DNA of 64,000 nucleotides from CBINFS01 sp966250015 (GCA_966250015.1 CBINFS010000001.1:1-64000); one strand, 5' to 3'. Shown: positions 36,048-45,526, counted from the stretch's first letter. The notes: generated by a model not told the origin, from the letters alone. Translations and numbers: made by a program.

Positions 36048-36617
36048 GTGGGCACGCTTCCAACGCGTTTATACTTTACGGGTTTTATGGCGTGTGGCAA
36101 AAGCACCATCGGGAAGCGTGTTGCCCGCGCACTGAAGTATAGCTTTCTCGACCTCGACCAGCTGATCGAGGAGCGTTCCGGTCAGGCCATCGCCACCATC
36201 TTCTCAGAGCAGGGTGAGACGGGATTCAGGGCGCTCGAACGTCAGTGTCTCAGAGAAGCTTCCGCACACGACCGGGTCGTGATTTCCGTTGGAGGAGGCG
36301 CCCTTGCCTCTGAGTCTAACCTGCATCACGCGCTGGATCGGGGAGTGGTCATCTACATCCGTCTACCGGTGTCCGAGTTGGTCGAGCGGTTAGTCGACAG
36401 CAAAACCGTGCGGCCTCTTATGCTTGGTGAAAACGGGCGCCCGCTCCCCCGGCCCGCGCTTCACGAGCGGGTTGCCTCGATGCTGGAAGCCCGCGAGCGT
36501 TATTACCTGCGCTCCGATCTCATCGTGAATACAGCCGGCTTGACCCCTGCCGAAAGCGCTGAAAAGGTTCTCGAATCGTTGAAACGTCAGTTCGGTCCCC
36601 TGGTGATACCGGATTGA
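36048..36617 (+). CDS. aroK: Shikimate kinase
   Basis: Phosphorylates shikimate in the chorismate pathway. Start assigned to GTG at 36048, because the text upstream in this frame lies inside truA and does not look like protein. 189 residues: Walker A GFMACGKST (near 11-19), the shikimate-binding Asp in FLDLDQLIEERSG, SVGGGAL (Walker-B-like region near 80), and the lid arginine in VRPLM. Length is normal. It ends 6 bp before the convergent rnhB stop. Confidence 0.93.
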   Translation: MGTLPTRLYFTGFMACGKSTIGKRVARALKYSFLDLDQLIEERSGQAIATIFSEQGETGFRALERQCLREASAHDRVVISVGGGALASESNLHHALDRGVVIYIRLPVSELVERLVDSKTVRPLMLGENGRPLPRPALHERVASMLEARERYYLRSDLIVNTAGLTPAESAEKVLESLKRQFGPLVIPD

Positions 36618-36623
36618 ATCTCG

Positions 36624-37265
36624 TCAGAGGAACAAATCGAGCTCCGACTCGGCCGGGTCGGGGTCAAACAGCCTGAATGACCGACGGTGATGGGGGCTGG
36701 GTCCGTATTCGGCAAGCGCGTCGTAGTGGGCGCGGGTGGGGTAGCCAACGTTGTGCTCCCAGTGGTAGGCGGGGTAGTCGCGGTGCAGCGCGTGCATGAT
36801 CTCGTCTCGGGTCGTTTTGGCGATGATCGAAGCTGCGGCGATGGCGTGGCATAAACGATCTCCCTTGACGATGGCTTCGGCGGGGCAGGCGGCGCCATTG
36901 AAGCAACGATTGCCGTCGATCAGGAGGTAGTCGGGTGCGGGGGACAGGCTACCGACCGCCCGACGCATGGCCTCGAGGGATGCGTGGAACACGTTCAGCT
37001 CGTCGATCTCGGCTGGCGAACAAATCCCGATCCCGACCGACAGCGCCACCTTCCGAATGTCTTCCGCGAGCTCGGTTCGTTTTTTGGGAGAGAGGGTCTT
37101 GCTGTCCCGTACGCCGTCGACGGTCACGTTGGGAGGAAAGATGACGGCAGCCGCCACGACGGGTCCGGCCAGGCATCCCCGTCCTACTTCGTCCACGCCC
37201 GCCAGAAGCCGGTAACCCGACGACCATATGCGAGTCTCATACTGGAGGGTAGGGGAATCCGTCAT
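36624..37265 (-). CDS. rnhB: Ribonuclease HII
   Basis: Cleaves the RNA strand of RNA/DNA hybrids and excises misinserted ribonucleotides. 213 residues from the ATG at 37265 (TTG 37271 is possible). The catalytic DEVGRG block is in LAGVDEVGRGCLAGP (near 22), DSKTLSPKKR follows, and the further acidic residue is in YLLIDGNR. Length is normal. It begins 14 bp after the stop of the MurF-like gene, so the two are probably co-transcribed. Confidence 0.96.
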   Translation of the reverse strand: MTDSPTLQYETRIWSSGYRLLAGVDEVGRGCLAGPVVAAAVIFPPNVTVDGVRDSKTLSPKKRTELAEDIRKVALSVGIGICSPAEIDELNVFHASLEAMRRAVGSLSPAPDYLLIDGNRCFNGAACPAEAIVKGDRLCHAIAAASIIAKTTRDEIMHALHRDYPAYHWEHNVGYPTRAHYDALAEYGPSPHHRRSFRLFDPDPAESELDLFL

Positions 37266-37279
37266 TGGCAAACCCGGTT

Positions 37280-38905
37280 TCAGGGCTCGTTGTAATGGTC
37301 GGGCAGGTCGTTTTCGTACAGGATGACGTCGCCCGGCCGAACCACGCTTTTCAGGAAAGACTGCGCTTTGAACAGCGAGGGAAACACCTTGATCTGTTCC
37401 TCAGGGAACCGCTGCGCCTTGAGCCCTTCCCGAATAGGTTCAGTCTGCTTTTCGCCGATGAGCAGGGCGAGGTCCACGTTGCGGGCAATGTGCTCGCCGA
37501 AGATTCGATTCTCTTCCCACTGCCGGTCGCCCAGCTCGACCATGCCCGGCGTTACGATGATCCGGCGGCCCGAGTTGAACCGGCCGAGGATCTCCACCGC
37601 ATTGCGCGCGCCGACCGGGTTCGAGTTGAATGCATCGTCGATGATGGTGGCCGGGCCGTCCCTGCGAAGCTGAAGCCGGTGCTCGACCGGTTGGACTCGG
37701 GTGACGGCGCGTGCGATCTGGCGCAGGCGCAGCCCCATCTGCCGCCCTACGGCAACGCCCAGCAGAATGTTCAGGATGTTGTGCGCGCCGAGCAGCTTCG
37801 TCTTGAACCTCACCTCGGCGCCGGTGTCGTCACGCACCGTAAACGAAGCGCCTTCGTGGTCGTACCGGACGTCCGAGGCCGTGACGTCGGCTTCGTTTCC
37901 TTCGGCCGACACGCGCCACACCTTTCCCGGCGCTCGCTTTGCCATGTCGGCCACGTACGGATTATCGACGTTGAGGACGGCGACGCCGCCCGGTTTCATG
38001 TATTCCAGCAGGTCCCCCTTCTCGTGGGCGATGTTTTCGATCGACCCCATGGATTCCAGGTGGGCGACGCCAACGGTGGTTACGATCGCAACGTCCGGAG
38101 GGGCAATCTGGCAGAGCTCCTGGATGTCACCGCGATACCGGGCGCCCATCTCGAGGATGAGTACCTGATGCTCGGGCTTGAGGCGTTCGTTTACGACCAG
38201 ACATATCCCCATGGGGGTATTGTACGACCCCGGCGTCGCGAGTACGTTGTATCGCTGTTTCAGGATCTCTGCCAGGATAAACTTGACGCTCGTTTTTCCA
38301 TAGGAGCCGGTAATCCCGATCACCGTCAGGTTCGGACGGTTCTGAAGGGTGAGCCTGGCCTTTCGCTTGAAGCCGTTCTGGATCGCCTTCTCGACGGGCT
38401 GCATTACGAGGGCGCCGACCATCACCCAGAAGGGCGCGCCGAAGTCGGCGAGAAGCAACCCTACCAGATACCAGAAAAATCCCTGCAACCCGTTTTCTCT
38501 CAGTCCAAACGCTATTCCGAGGATCACAGGTACGACGGTGATCGCCGCGCTGGCGGCCAGAAGGCGTTTCAACCGGTTGGTGTACTTGAGCGGCTTTTTC
38601 TCTTGTGTGCTCCGGTAGAGGCGAGACGAGGCGAAAGTTACGGCCCACAGGGGCAACACGATCAGGGCCGTCCAGAAGGGAGATACGTAGAAAAACCCGA
38701 CGAAAGACAGGACCAGTAGGGCGAGGGCGAGCTTATGTGACAGCCGTATGATTACGTGGCCTACCCGCGCGCCCAGCCAGGATCGATACTCGTTGAGCTT
38801 GTAACCCTCGAGCTGGAAGGTGTGGAGAAAAAAACGAAGCCTTCTCCAGATCCTCCATCCGGCGAAGAGCGTCGCGATGACTAAAAAAATTAGGATAACT
38901 ATCAT
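37280..38905 (-). CDS. murF: MurF-like ligase fused to an N-terminal membrane domain
   Basis: 541 residues. Residues 1-165 hold about five membrane segments (1-16, 57-75, 76-95, 115-135, 140-165). From about 190 on there is a complete Mur-ligase core: ATP loop VIGITGSYGKTSVKF, LEMGARYRGDIQEL, and TIIDDAFNSNPVG with GVAHLESMGS, which match MurF (UDP-MurNAc-tripeptide:D-Ala-D-Ala ligase) more than MurC/D/E. It may be the main MurF or a paralogue acting on membrane-bound substrate. It lies between the alpha/beta hydrolase (52 bp) and rnhB (14 bp) in one minus-strand run. Confidence 0.82.
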   Translation of the reverse strand: MIVILIFLVIATLFAGWRIWRRLRFFLHTFQLEGYKLNEYRSWLGARVGHVIIRLSHKLALALLVLSFVGFFYVSPFWTALIVLPLWAVTFASSRLYRSTQEKKPLKYTNRLKRLLAASAAITVVPVILGIAFGLRENGLQGFFWYLVGLLLADFGAPFWVMVGALVMQPVEKAIQNGFKRKARLTLQNRPNLTVIGITGSYGKTSVKFILAEILKQRYNVLATPGSYNTPMGICLVVNERLKPEHQVLILEMGARYRGDIQELCQIAPPDVAIVTTVGVAHLESMGSIENIAHEKGDLLEYMKPGGVAVLNVDNPYVADMAKRAPGKVWRVSAEGNEADVTASDVRYDHEGASFTVRDDTGAEVRFKTKLLGAHNILNILLGVAVGRQMGLRLRQIARAVTRVQPVEHRLQLRRDGPATIIDDAFNSNPVGARNAVEILGRFNSGRRIIVTPGMVELGDRQWEENRIFGEHIARNVDLALLIGEKQTEPIREGLKAQRFPEEQIKVFPSLFKAQSFLKSVVRPGDVILYENDLPDHYNEP

Positions 38906-38957
38906 CGGGGTTTATCCGGCGCTTCCGACATTCAGTATTAAAAGAAAGGCCGTCTGA

Positions 38958-39752
38958 TCAACTGTTTTCGAGGAAGTGGCTGGTGGCTGCAATAAACACG
39001 TCCGGCTTATCCAGGAAGCCGTAATGCCCGGCGTTTTCCAGGACGACCAGTCCGGCGTCCGGGATCTTCTCTTCGAGCACGGTCATCTGGTATCGCGACA
39101 CGGCTTCGTCTCGGTCGCCCCAGAATATCAGGGTGGGTACTTCGACCCGGCTGACCACGTCGTCCAGGTGGAAGTTTACCGTCCGAACGAAGGTCTCGCG
39201 CATCACTCCGTCGAGCTGCCGATAATCCGACGACCCGAGCATCTTCCAGACCAGCGAATGGCGGAGCCAGTCGAGCCCGAGGTCACGTAACCGTTCGGGT
39301 AGCACCTGGAAAGGCGCCTTGAGGGCGTTCGCCACGGATTTTTTGACGTAGTACTTCGCCGACCGCTTTGGTGTTATGCCCGATGGGCTGATCAGGACGA
39401 GGCGACGGATCAAGGCCTTCATTTCCGGGTGGGTCGCCATGTAGAGCGCGATCCTTCCGCCGTTTGAATGCCCGATGATCGTGACCGGCCTGTCGGTGTG
39501 CGCCTGTACGAACTCCCAGACGAGCCCTGCATACTCGGGCACGCCCCACGGTACGGGAGGCTGTGGCGAGTGGCCGTGTCCCGGAAGGTCCAGATTGTAC
39601 ACACGATAGCGATCGGAGAAGGCTTCGGCCACCGGACGCATGATCTGTGCACTGCTCCCCCAGCCATGCAGGACCACGATCGGCTCGCCCGTCTCGGGTC
39701 CACTGGTTTCGACGTTCAGGAGGTCATAGCCAAAGGGTGATTCAGTAATCAT
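38958..39752 (-). CDS. Alpha/beta-hydrolase
   Basis: 264 residues with the classical triad: nucleophile Ser in IIGHSNGGRIAL (near 97), Asp in LIFWGDRDEAV (near 212) and His in ENAGHYGFLDKPD (near 243). The oxyanion-hole motif VVLHGWGSS is near 28. It resembles the esterase/carboxylesterase and haloalkane-dehalogenase-like groups; the substrate is unknown. It is the first gene of the run hydrolase - MurF-like - rnhB on the minus strand, so a role near cell-wall metabolism is possible but not shown. Confidence 0.85.
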   Translation of the reverse strand: MITESPFGYDLLNVETSGPETGEPIVVLHGWGSSAQIMRPVAEAFSDRYRVYNLDLPGHGHSPQPPVPWGVPEYAGLVWEFVQAHTDRPVTIIGHSNGGRIALYMATHPEMKALIRRLVLISPSGITPKRSAKYYVKKSVANALKAPFQVLPERLRDLGLDWLRHSLVWKMLGSSDYRQLDGVMRETFVRTVNFHLDDVVSRVEVPTLIFWGDRDEAVSRYQMTVLEEKIPDAGLVVLENAGHYGFLDKPDVFIAATSHFLENS

Positions 39753-40133
39753 GCGGGATAAAATAGTCGCTCGGTAACCTTGATGCAGTCCGGGAAACCA
39801 TCTATTTTTCCCATCGTTCCACGATTAACAATTGGTTATCGTGCCCATCTTCTACGTCCACGATCCCCGGCCGGCTGTTTGACTCTTAACGTTTTTCGAT
39901 GCCTGACCGGGCGGGTATGCGGGCTTAAAATCGGCCGTTTACGAGGCGAATCGGAACCGATTCTATCTTTTCGACACGTGTTGACGCGCCGGTAAAACCT
40001 GCCTGATCGTGCGTGATAATGAAATAAGTTATTTACCCCGCAAACGGCGGTTTTCGTAAGGCCGGGTCAATATCAGACACGGCCAGAGTGTTTTACCCAT
40101 CCGGGTGCGAAACCACAAGCATCCTCATTTTTT
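39753..40133. other. Long leader region before rho
   Basis: 381 bp between the divergent hydrolase gene and rho. No small gene is seen. Part of the region is C-rich and low in G (for example around 39835-39880), which would fit the kind of leader on which Rho controls its own synthesis, but no firm element was identified. Confidence 0.4.
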
Positions 40134-41243
40134 ATGGCAGAACAACCATTTCGTGGTCTTCTGGAACTCATTGGCGACAAAAAGTTCGGCTTCATACGGG
40201 AATTTCGCCAGGACATTCCGAAGAGCGATAGCGACCCCTTCGTTCCACCTCCACTGATTAAAAAGTACAATCTACGCGACGGGGTACTCCTCGAGGGCAC
40301 CCTGCGCCCGGGACGCAAGGGCGCCATGCAGGTGCACCAGATCAACTCGGTGATGGGGATCAGCCCGGACCTCTGGGCGAAGGTCCCCGACTTCGATTCG
40401 GGACAGATCATTTACCCGAACGAAAAGCTGCAGCTCGTGACCGGGCCGAAGGACCTGGCGATGCGGGTGGTCGATCTGGCCGCTCCGATCGGTAAAGGCC
40501 AGCGCGCGCTGATCGTTTCGCCGCCTCGAACCGGGAAGACGATCATGCTCAAGCAAATGGCGGCGGCCATTTCTCAGAATCACCCGGAAATCGAGCTCGT
40601 TGCGCTGCTCGTCGACGAACGCCCCGAGGAGGTCACTGACTTTCGCCGCTCGACGAACGCTACGGTGTTTGCCTCGTCCAACGACCGGGAGGAGGACAAC
40701 CACGTGCGCGTATCGACGCTTGCGCTGGAGTACGCGAGGCGCCTGGTCGAACTCAAGCGTGACGTCGTGTTGCTGCTCGATTCACTCACGCGCCTGGGTC
40801 GTACGTTCAATCTTTACGTGGAAAGCAGCGGGCGGACGATGTCTGGTGGGCTCGATTCTCGCGCCCTCCAGATCCCGAGGAAAATCTTCGGTTCTGCTCG
40901 CAACATCGAAGGGGGTGGTTCCCTCACCATCATCGCCACGGCGCTCATCGAGACGGGCAGCCGGATGGACGAGGTGATCTTCGAAGAGTTCAAGGGGACG
41001 GGGAACGCCGAAATCGTGCTCGATCGGGAGATGGCCAATAAGCGGATCTTCCCGGCGGTAAACCTCCGCAAGAGCGGCACGCGAAACGAAGAGCTGTTGC
41101 TCGGCGACTACGTCGAGCAGCACCACAAGCTGTTCCGTGCGCTCAACAGCCGCCAGCCGATCGAAGCCATGCAAGCGCTCATCCGTCATCTACAGCAGAC
41201 CCCTTCGAACGAAGCACTTTTGAACGATCTGATTCCCGTTTGA
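40134..41243 (+). CDS. rho: Transcription termination factor Rho, short form
   Basis: Hexameric RNA-dependent ATPase/translocase. 369 residues, shorter than the 419 of E. coli, because it starts directly with the RNA-binding cold-shock-like domain (GLLELIGDKKFGFIREF); the N-terminal helical Rho_N domain is missing. Walker A SPPRTGKT lies at 129-136, Walker B in DVVLLLDSLTRLGR, and the Q and R loops in the blocks SRALQIPRKIFGSARNIEGG and EEFKGTGNAEIVL. It could be the only rho gene or a paralogue. radC follows after 22 bp. Confidence 0.92.
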   Translation: MAEQPFRGLLELIGDKKFGFIREFRQDIPKSDSDPFVPPPLIKKYNLRDGVLLEGTLRPGRKGAMQVHQINSVMGISPDLWAKVPDFDSGQIIYPNEKLQLVTGPKDLAMRVVDLAAPIGKGQRALIVSPPRTGKTIMLKQMAAAISQNHPEIELVALLVDERPEEVTDFRRSTNATVFASSNDREEDNHVRVSTLALEYARRLVELKRDVVLLLDSLTRLGRTFNLYVESSGRTMSGGLDSRALQIPRKIFGSARNIEGGGSLTIIATALIETGSRMDEVIFEEFKGTGNAEIVLDREMANKRIFPAVNLRKSGTRNEELLLGDYVEQHHKLFRALNSRQPIEAMQALIRHLQQTPSNEALLNDLIPV

Positions 41244-41265
41244 CAAGCCTTCACCGATAGGAATC

Positions 41266-42018
41266 ATGTCCGCCATCGATGAGCTCGCCGCCGAACCGGC
41301 CGGCGAGCCGGTGATCCTCTATCACGTTCCGATTCGACAGTGGGACGAATCGGACCGGCCGCGGGAGAAGCTGATTCAGCGTGGACCTGCGGCCCTTTCC
41401 GACGCTGAGCTCATCGGGCTCATTTTTGGCTCGGGAACGCGCACGAAAGACGGCTCGATCTCGGCGGTCGAGCTCGGTAGAGCGCTGATCCGAACCTACG
41501 GCTCACTCCGAAGCCTGTCCAAACGCAACCTGAAGGAGTTGATGCGGACGGTTGGGGTGGGTCCGGCCAAAGCCGTCCAGCTCGTGGCTGCCTTCGAGAT
41601 CGGGAGGCGGATAGAATCACAACCCGAAGCCGAACGCGTGCAGGTTTGCTCGCCGGAAGACGTCGCCGCGATCTACGGTCCGCTGATGCGGGATCTGAAA
41701 AAGGAAATTTTCAAGGTCGTCTACCTCAACACCGCCAACGTCATCATCGGAGACAAGACGGTGAGTGAAGGCGGTCTCAGCGCCAGCATCGTCGAGCCTC
41801 GCTCCGTGTTCGAGGACGCCATTCTCGAAAACGCCGCGGCGGTCATTTGCCTTCACAATCATCCTTCGGGCAATCCCGAGCCCAGCCGGGAGGACGTCCG
41901 CGTTACCCGTCAGCTCGTCGAGGCAGGCAAGCTGTTGGGCATTCCCGTTCACGATCATCTGATCATTGCCGGGAAAACTTACACGTCGCTTGCCGAGCGA
42001 GGCCTGATGACGGTTTAG
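41266..42018 (+). CDS. radC: RadC-family JAB1/MPN-fold protein
   Basis: 250 residues. N-terminal helix-hairpin-helix region (about 25-105, LSDAELIGLIFGSGT and VGVGPAKAVQL) and a C-terminal JAMM metalloprotease-like domain with HNHPSGNPEPSRED (His197, His199, Asp near 210). The function remains unsettled; a proposed part in repair was not confirmed in E. coli. It is often found near mobile DNA, but here it is next to rho, so a core gene. It starts 22 bp after rho and is probably in the same transcript. Confidence 0.93.
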   Translation: MSAIDELAAEPAGEPVILYHVPIRQWDESDRPREKLIQRGPAALSDAELIGLIFGSGTRTKDGSISAVELGRALIRTYGSLRSLSKRNLKELMRTVGVGPAKAVQLVAAFEIGRRIESQPEAERVQVCSPEDVAAIYGPLMRDLKKEIFKVVYLNTANVIIGDKTVSEGGLSASIVEPRSVFEDAILENAAAVICLHNHPSGNPEPSREDVRVTRQLVEAGKLLGIPVHDHLIIAGKTYTSLAERGLMTV

Positions 42019-42031
42019 CGCGTGCTGGTGG

Positions 42032-43135
42032 CTACCGGATGGGTTGCGGGCTCAGGTAGAGGTCGGGATTGTCGATCTTCGGCCTGCTTTCGGCCGCTTC
42101 CCCGAAACGTATCGGCCGGGCGATCTGACTGAGCTTGGCTCCGCGCGGGCCGGCGCTCGGGAGGTCCAGCCTGCGGAGCGACTTGGTGGTGACGTCGCGG
42201 ATGTCGGCCGTATAACGCTTGTTGGCTTCGCTCTGGAACGCGTCGTAGGACTCGGCGAAGTGTCCACCGAGCAGCTCCTCGTAGCCCCTCTTCGCGTTAT
42301 AGTTGTCCTTGTACGTTTTGAAGTCGTTGATCAGCTCCCAGGTGGAGATGCTCCTGATCTTGTAGAAGTTGCTTTCGTACTCCTCGTTCTGGCGCAGGAT
42401 CGAATCGATCTGGGCGAGCCTGCCCTGGATCTGCCGGAAGGCCTGAGTCGCCTTGTAAAGATCGATGAAGCGCATGGCGTCCCAGCGGATCGTGCCGGCC
42501 ATGAGCGGCAGCAGCATCGTCATGATAATGAAGCCATAATACAGCGTGCTGCTTTCCTGTATGGCTGCGAGCTGTGATGCCCGCGCTTCGGACAAGCCGA
42601 ACAGCGCCAGCTCGATTCCTACGAGCAAGGCAGCCCAGAGGGGCGCCACGGACTGGTGGAGGTCTTGAAGCTCGGGCGTACGATGCGGACGGCCCGGCAC
42701 CAGGCTTTCGATGAGACGCTCGGAGATGATGACGCCGCCGCCGATCAGCACAATGGCGAGAAGACCCGCGACGATCCAGTTCAGGAAACCCGTTCCAAGC
42801 CCGTCCTGCGGCAGGAAAGAGCTAATCGATAGAAACAGTAGGAAGATCGACGACGCAAGCACCGCGAACATGATGACGCCGTTCGCAATGAGGCGTCTCC
42901 GAACACTGAAGAACTCGCCCGGGTCGAGCATCGGGTTTTCGTGCAGCTCGTCAACCCGCATGCGCAGGTTCGCCTTCTCTACCAGGAGGTTCTCGTTCAT
43001 CTCGCGGTAGAACGACGATTTTTTTGCCACCTTGCGTACGAGCTGGCCGATGCTCAGCTCGGCGAATTTTTTTATGCCGTTCTCGTTCCGTAAATACGAG
43101 CCGTATTTGGATTTGAAGTAGAGATACCTCAACAT
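42032..43135 (-). CDS. Membrane protein with cytoplasmic helical tail, unknown
   Basis: 367 residues from the ATG at 43135; the frame extends upstream into basic, non-protein-like sequence. About four membrane helices: 83-103 (NGVIMFAVLASSIFLLFL), 115-140, 170-190 and 200-220. The N-terminal about 80 and C-terminal about 145 residues are charged and helical (ending YLSPQPIR). No family recognised. It follows the 156-residue unknown by 38 bp on the same strand; the pair may work together. Confidence 0.65.
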   Translation of the reverse strand: MLRYLYFKSKYGSYLRNENGIKKFAELSIGQLVRKVAKKSSFYREMNENLLVEKANLRMRVDELHENPMLDPGEFFSVRRRLIANGVIMFAVLASSIFLLFLSISSFLPQDGLGTGFLNWIVAGLLAIVLIGGGVIISERLIESLVPGRPHRTPELQDLHQSVAPLWAALLVGIELALFGLSEARASQLAAIQESSTLYYGFIIMTMLLPLMAGTIRWDAMRFIDLYKATQAFRQIQGRLAQIDSILRQNEEYESNFYKIRSISTWELINDFKTYKDNYNAKRGYEELLGGHFAESYDAFQSEANKRYTADIRDVTTKSLRRLDLPSAGPRGAKLSQIARPIRFGEAAESRPKIDNPDLYLSPQPIR

Positions 43136-43173
43136 TGTCGTTGCTTTAGCCTTTTTGCGATGAGGACGTGCCT

Positions 43174-43644
43174 TTAGTGCAGATCGTGGGCGAAGATGTC
43201 TTTCTCCAGGCGATCTGCGACGAGGGCCACTTTTTCTACCATTTCCCACACCTCTTCGAAATCCGCCGTAGAGACGAGATGGGACGCACGCAGGGTCAGG
43301 TACGTGACGAGCTCATTCTGCTCGTTGCGAAAATCTTCGATACAGATGGCGCCGACGTCCAGCGTGGCATTTTTTCGTAGAAGCGACTCCAGGTCGAACC
43401 GTTGCGGGCGTGGCCCGATCGGGCTGTCGGCGATGATGCGCGACACGTCAACGCCATCCTCTTCGTATTCCTTCAAAATGAGGTGTACAACCTGTGATCG
43501 ATTGACACCGGTTTTGACCTCGAACATCCAATGGTTTGGTTCAACCTCTCTGGAATTGGGACCGTACCGCTCCTGTAGCATCGAGGTCAAGTTGTCAAAC
43601 TTCATCCTGCGCGATTTTTCGGGAGTGATCTTGAGTGCAAACAT
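43174..43644 (-). CDS. Unknown small protein, possible chaperone-like fold
   Basis: 156 residues from the ATG at 43644 (a GTG at 43668 would add eight). Alternating short helices and strands, no membrane segment, acidic. The layout (helix, three strands, helix; RASHLVSTADFEEVWEMVEKVALVADRLE near the end) recalls the YbjN / type III secretion chaperone-like fold, which suggests a protein-binding role; this is a weak inference. Upstream of the membrane protein at 42032-43135 and probably co-transcribed. Confidence 0.6.
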   Translation of the reverse strand: MFALKITPEKSRRMKFDNLTSMLQERYGPNSREVEPNHWMFEVKTGVNRSQVVHLILKEYEEDGVDVSRIIADSPIGPRPQRFDLESLLRKNATLDVGAICIEDFRNEQNELVTYLTLRASHLVSTADFEEVWEMVEKVALVADRLEKDIFAHDLH

Positions 43645-44086
43645 AAGCTTACGTTGTTCCGACTGCACGTAACCTGGTAGTAGACCAAATCAACAACCCA
43701 CTTTCTAAGAAAGACGGGTGATGCGGTGCTGGGATTCCCTCTCGTCGTTAAGTCATGACGCCTCTGATCACTTTTAATCGTGCGTTCAGCTTAAGTCGCG
43801 TGTTCATTTAAATTTACTCCTCGACGACACGTTTCTGTCATAATGCATCAAACTTGGAATTTCGGCGTACAGGCGTGGTTTTTCGTTCGCCGGCCAGGGA
43901 GCCAGACGTCTTACTGATATAAACGACAAATTGAAATGACGGCGCTCGATTGGTATATTAACCCTCCTGTGCGAGGCAAAAATCTCGCAATTCGTTTGCC
44001 GGCTTATTACGGCATGCCTGCCAGGTACGATCTGCACGTCAAATTCTGGCCGGTACGGATCCCGCTTTTAAGACCATAAATCCACC
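43645..44086. other. Gap upstream of glyS
   Basis: 442 bp. It contains the glyS promoter (43931-43959). A 77-codon open frame on the minus strand (43804-44037) has no convincing start context or protein-like composition, so it is not called. No T-box-like antiterminator was recognised. Confidence 0.5.
43931..43959 (+). promoter_or_regulatory. Promoter of glyS
   Basis: TTGAAA (43931-43936), 17-bp spacer, TATATT (43954-43959), about 125 bases before the glyS ATG. Both boxes are close to consensus. Confidence 0.6.
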
Positions 44087-45526
44087 ATGAGTGATCTGTT
44101 CGATAAAATCGTCTCCCTTTCCAAGCGACGTGGTTTCATTTTTCAATCCTCGGAGATTTACGGCGGCCTCGGCGCCACGTACGATTACGGTCCGCTGGGA
44201 GTCGAGCTGAAGCGCAACGTGATGAGCTCGTGGTGGAAGGCGATGGTCTACCGGCACGACAACATCGAGGGCATCGATGCGGCCATCCTGATGCACCCGA
44301 CCACCTGGAAGGCTTCCGGGCACGTCGACGCCTTCAACGACCCAATGATCGACGACCGCGTCTCGAAGATGCGGTACCGGGCCGACCAGCTCATCGAAGG
44401 CCACATCGAAAAGCTCCGGGCGAAGGGCAAGGAGGACCAGGCCAATGCGGTGTACGAACGGCTGGTAGCAGCGCTCAATGCCGAGGACATGCCGAATGCG
44501 CTGTACCGGATCATCATGGACGAAGAGATCCACGCACCGGATTCCGGCGCGTTCGACTGGACCGAGGTGCGCCAGTTCAATCTGATGTTTTCCACGTCAC
44601 TCGGCGCCGTGGCCGGTGAGGAAAACTACATCTACCTTCGCCCTGAAACGGCGCAGGGTATCTTCGTGAACTTCCACAACGTGCGGGAGACGGCTCGCCA
44701 GCAGATCCCGTTCGGCATCGCACAGATCGGAAAGGCATTTCGCAATGAGATCGTAGCCCGGCAGTTCGTTCTTCGCATGCGCGAGTTCGAGCAGATGGAG
44801 ATGCAGTACTTCGTCAAACCCGGCACGCAGATGGAGGCGTTCGCCATGTGGCGCGAAAAGCGCCTGCAGTGGCACATCGACAACGGCGTCCGTCCCGAAA
44901 AGCTACGCTGGCACGAGCACGAGAAGCTGGCTCACTATGCCGACGCGGCCGTGGACATCGAATACGAGTTCCCCATCGGGTGGAAAGAGATCGAGGGGAT
45001 CCACTCGCGTACGGATTATGATCTGAGGCGCCACCAGGAGTACTCGGGGAAGAAGATGGAGTACTTCGACCCCCAGACGCAGGAACGCTACATCCCCTAC
45101 GTGGTGGAGACCTCCGTGGGTCTCGATCGCACAATCCTCGTCCTGTTGACTGACGCCTATCGGGAGGAGATGGTGAACGGAGAGGAGCGTGCGGTGCTCA
45201 AATTTCACCCGAAGATCGCCCCGATCAAAGTCGGCATTTTCCCGCTCGTGAAAAAAGATGGCATGCCGGAGGTTGCGCATGCCATCGAAAACGATCTACG
45301 GGAGCACTTCAACGTCTTTTACGACGAGAAAGGGGCAGTCGGCCGACGTTACCGCCGGATGGACGAAGCGGGCACACCCTACTGCATCACCGTAGACGGA
45401 CAGACGCTCGAAGACGGGACCGTCACGGTCCGCGACCGGGATTCGATGGAGCAGGTCCGTATCCCGAAGGACAACGTGCTGACGTACCTCGTCGATCAGA
45501 TGCGGACCTGGAAACCGCAGGCGTAA
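44087..45526 (+). CDS. glyS: Glycyl-tRNA synthetase, single-chain dimeric type
   Basis: Charges tRNA-Gly. 479 residues of class II type: motif 1 region with GGLGATYDYGPLG near 26, motif 2 FRNEIVARQFVLRMREFEQME (about 224-244), motif 3 SVGLDRTILVLL near 345, then the anticodon-binding domain (about 380-475, KIAPIKVGIFPLV). This is the alpha2 (eukaryotic/archaeal-like) form, not the alpha2beta2 form of many proteobacteria. Clear promoter upstream; own transcription unit. Confidence 0.97.
   Translation: MSDLFDKIVSLSKRRGFIFQSSEIYGGLGATYDYGPLGVELKRNVMSSWWKAMVYRHDNIEGIDAAILMHPTTWKASGHVDAFNDPMIDDRVSKMRYRADQLIEGHIEKLRAKGKEDQANAVYERLVAALNAEDMPNALYRIIMDEEIHAPDSGAFDWTEVRQFNLMFSTSLGAVAGEENYIYLRPETAQGIFVNFHNVRETARQQIPFGIAQIGKAFRNEIVARQFVLRMREFEQMEMQYFVKPGTQMEAFAMWREKRLQWHIDNGVRPEKLRWHEHEKLAHYADAAVDIEYEFPIGWKEIEGIHSRTDYDLRRHQEYSGKKMEYFDPQTQERYIPYVVETSVGLDRTILVLLTDAYREEMVNGEERAVLKFHPKIAPIKVGIFPLVKKDGMPEVAHAIENDLREHFNVFYDEKGAVGRRYRRMDEAGTPYCITVDGQTLEDGTVTVRDRDSMEQVRIPKDNVLTYLVDQMRTWKPQA

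Noticed and set aside
43804..44037. 77-codon minus frame upstream of glyS
   Set aside because: No start context, no recognisable composition, and it overlaps the glyS promoter.
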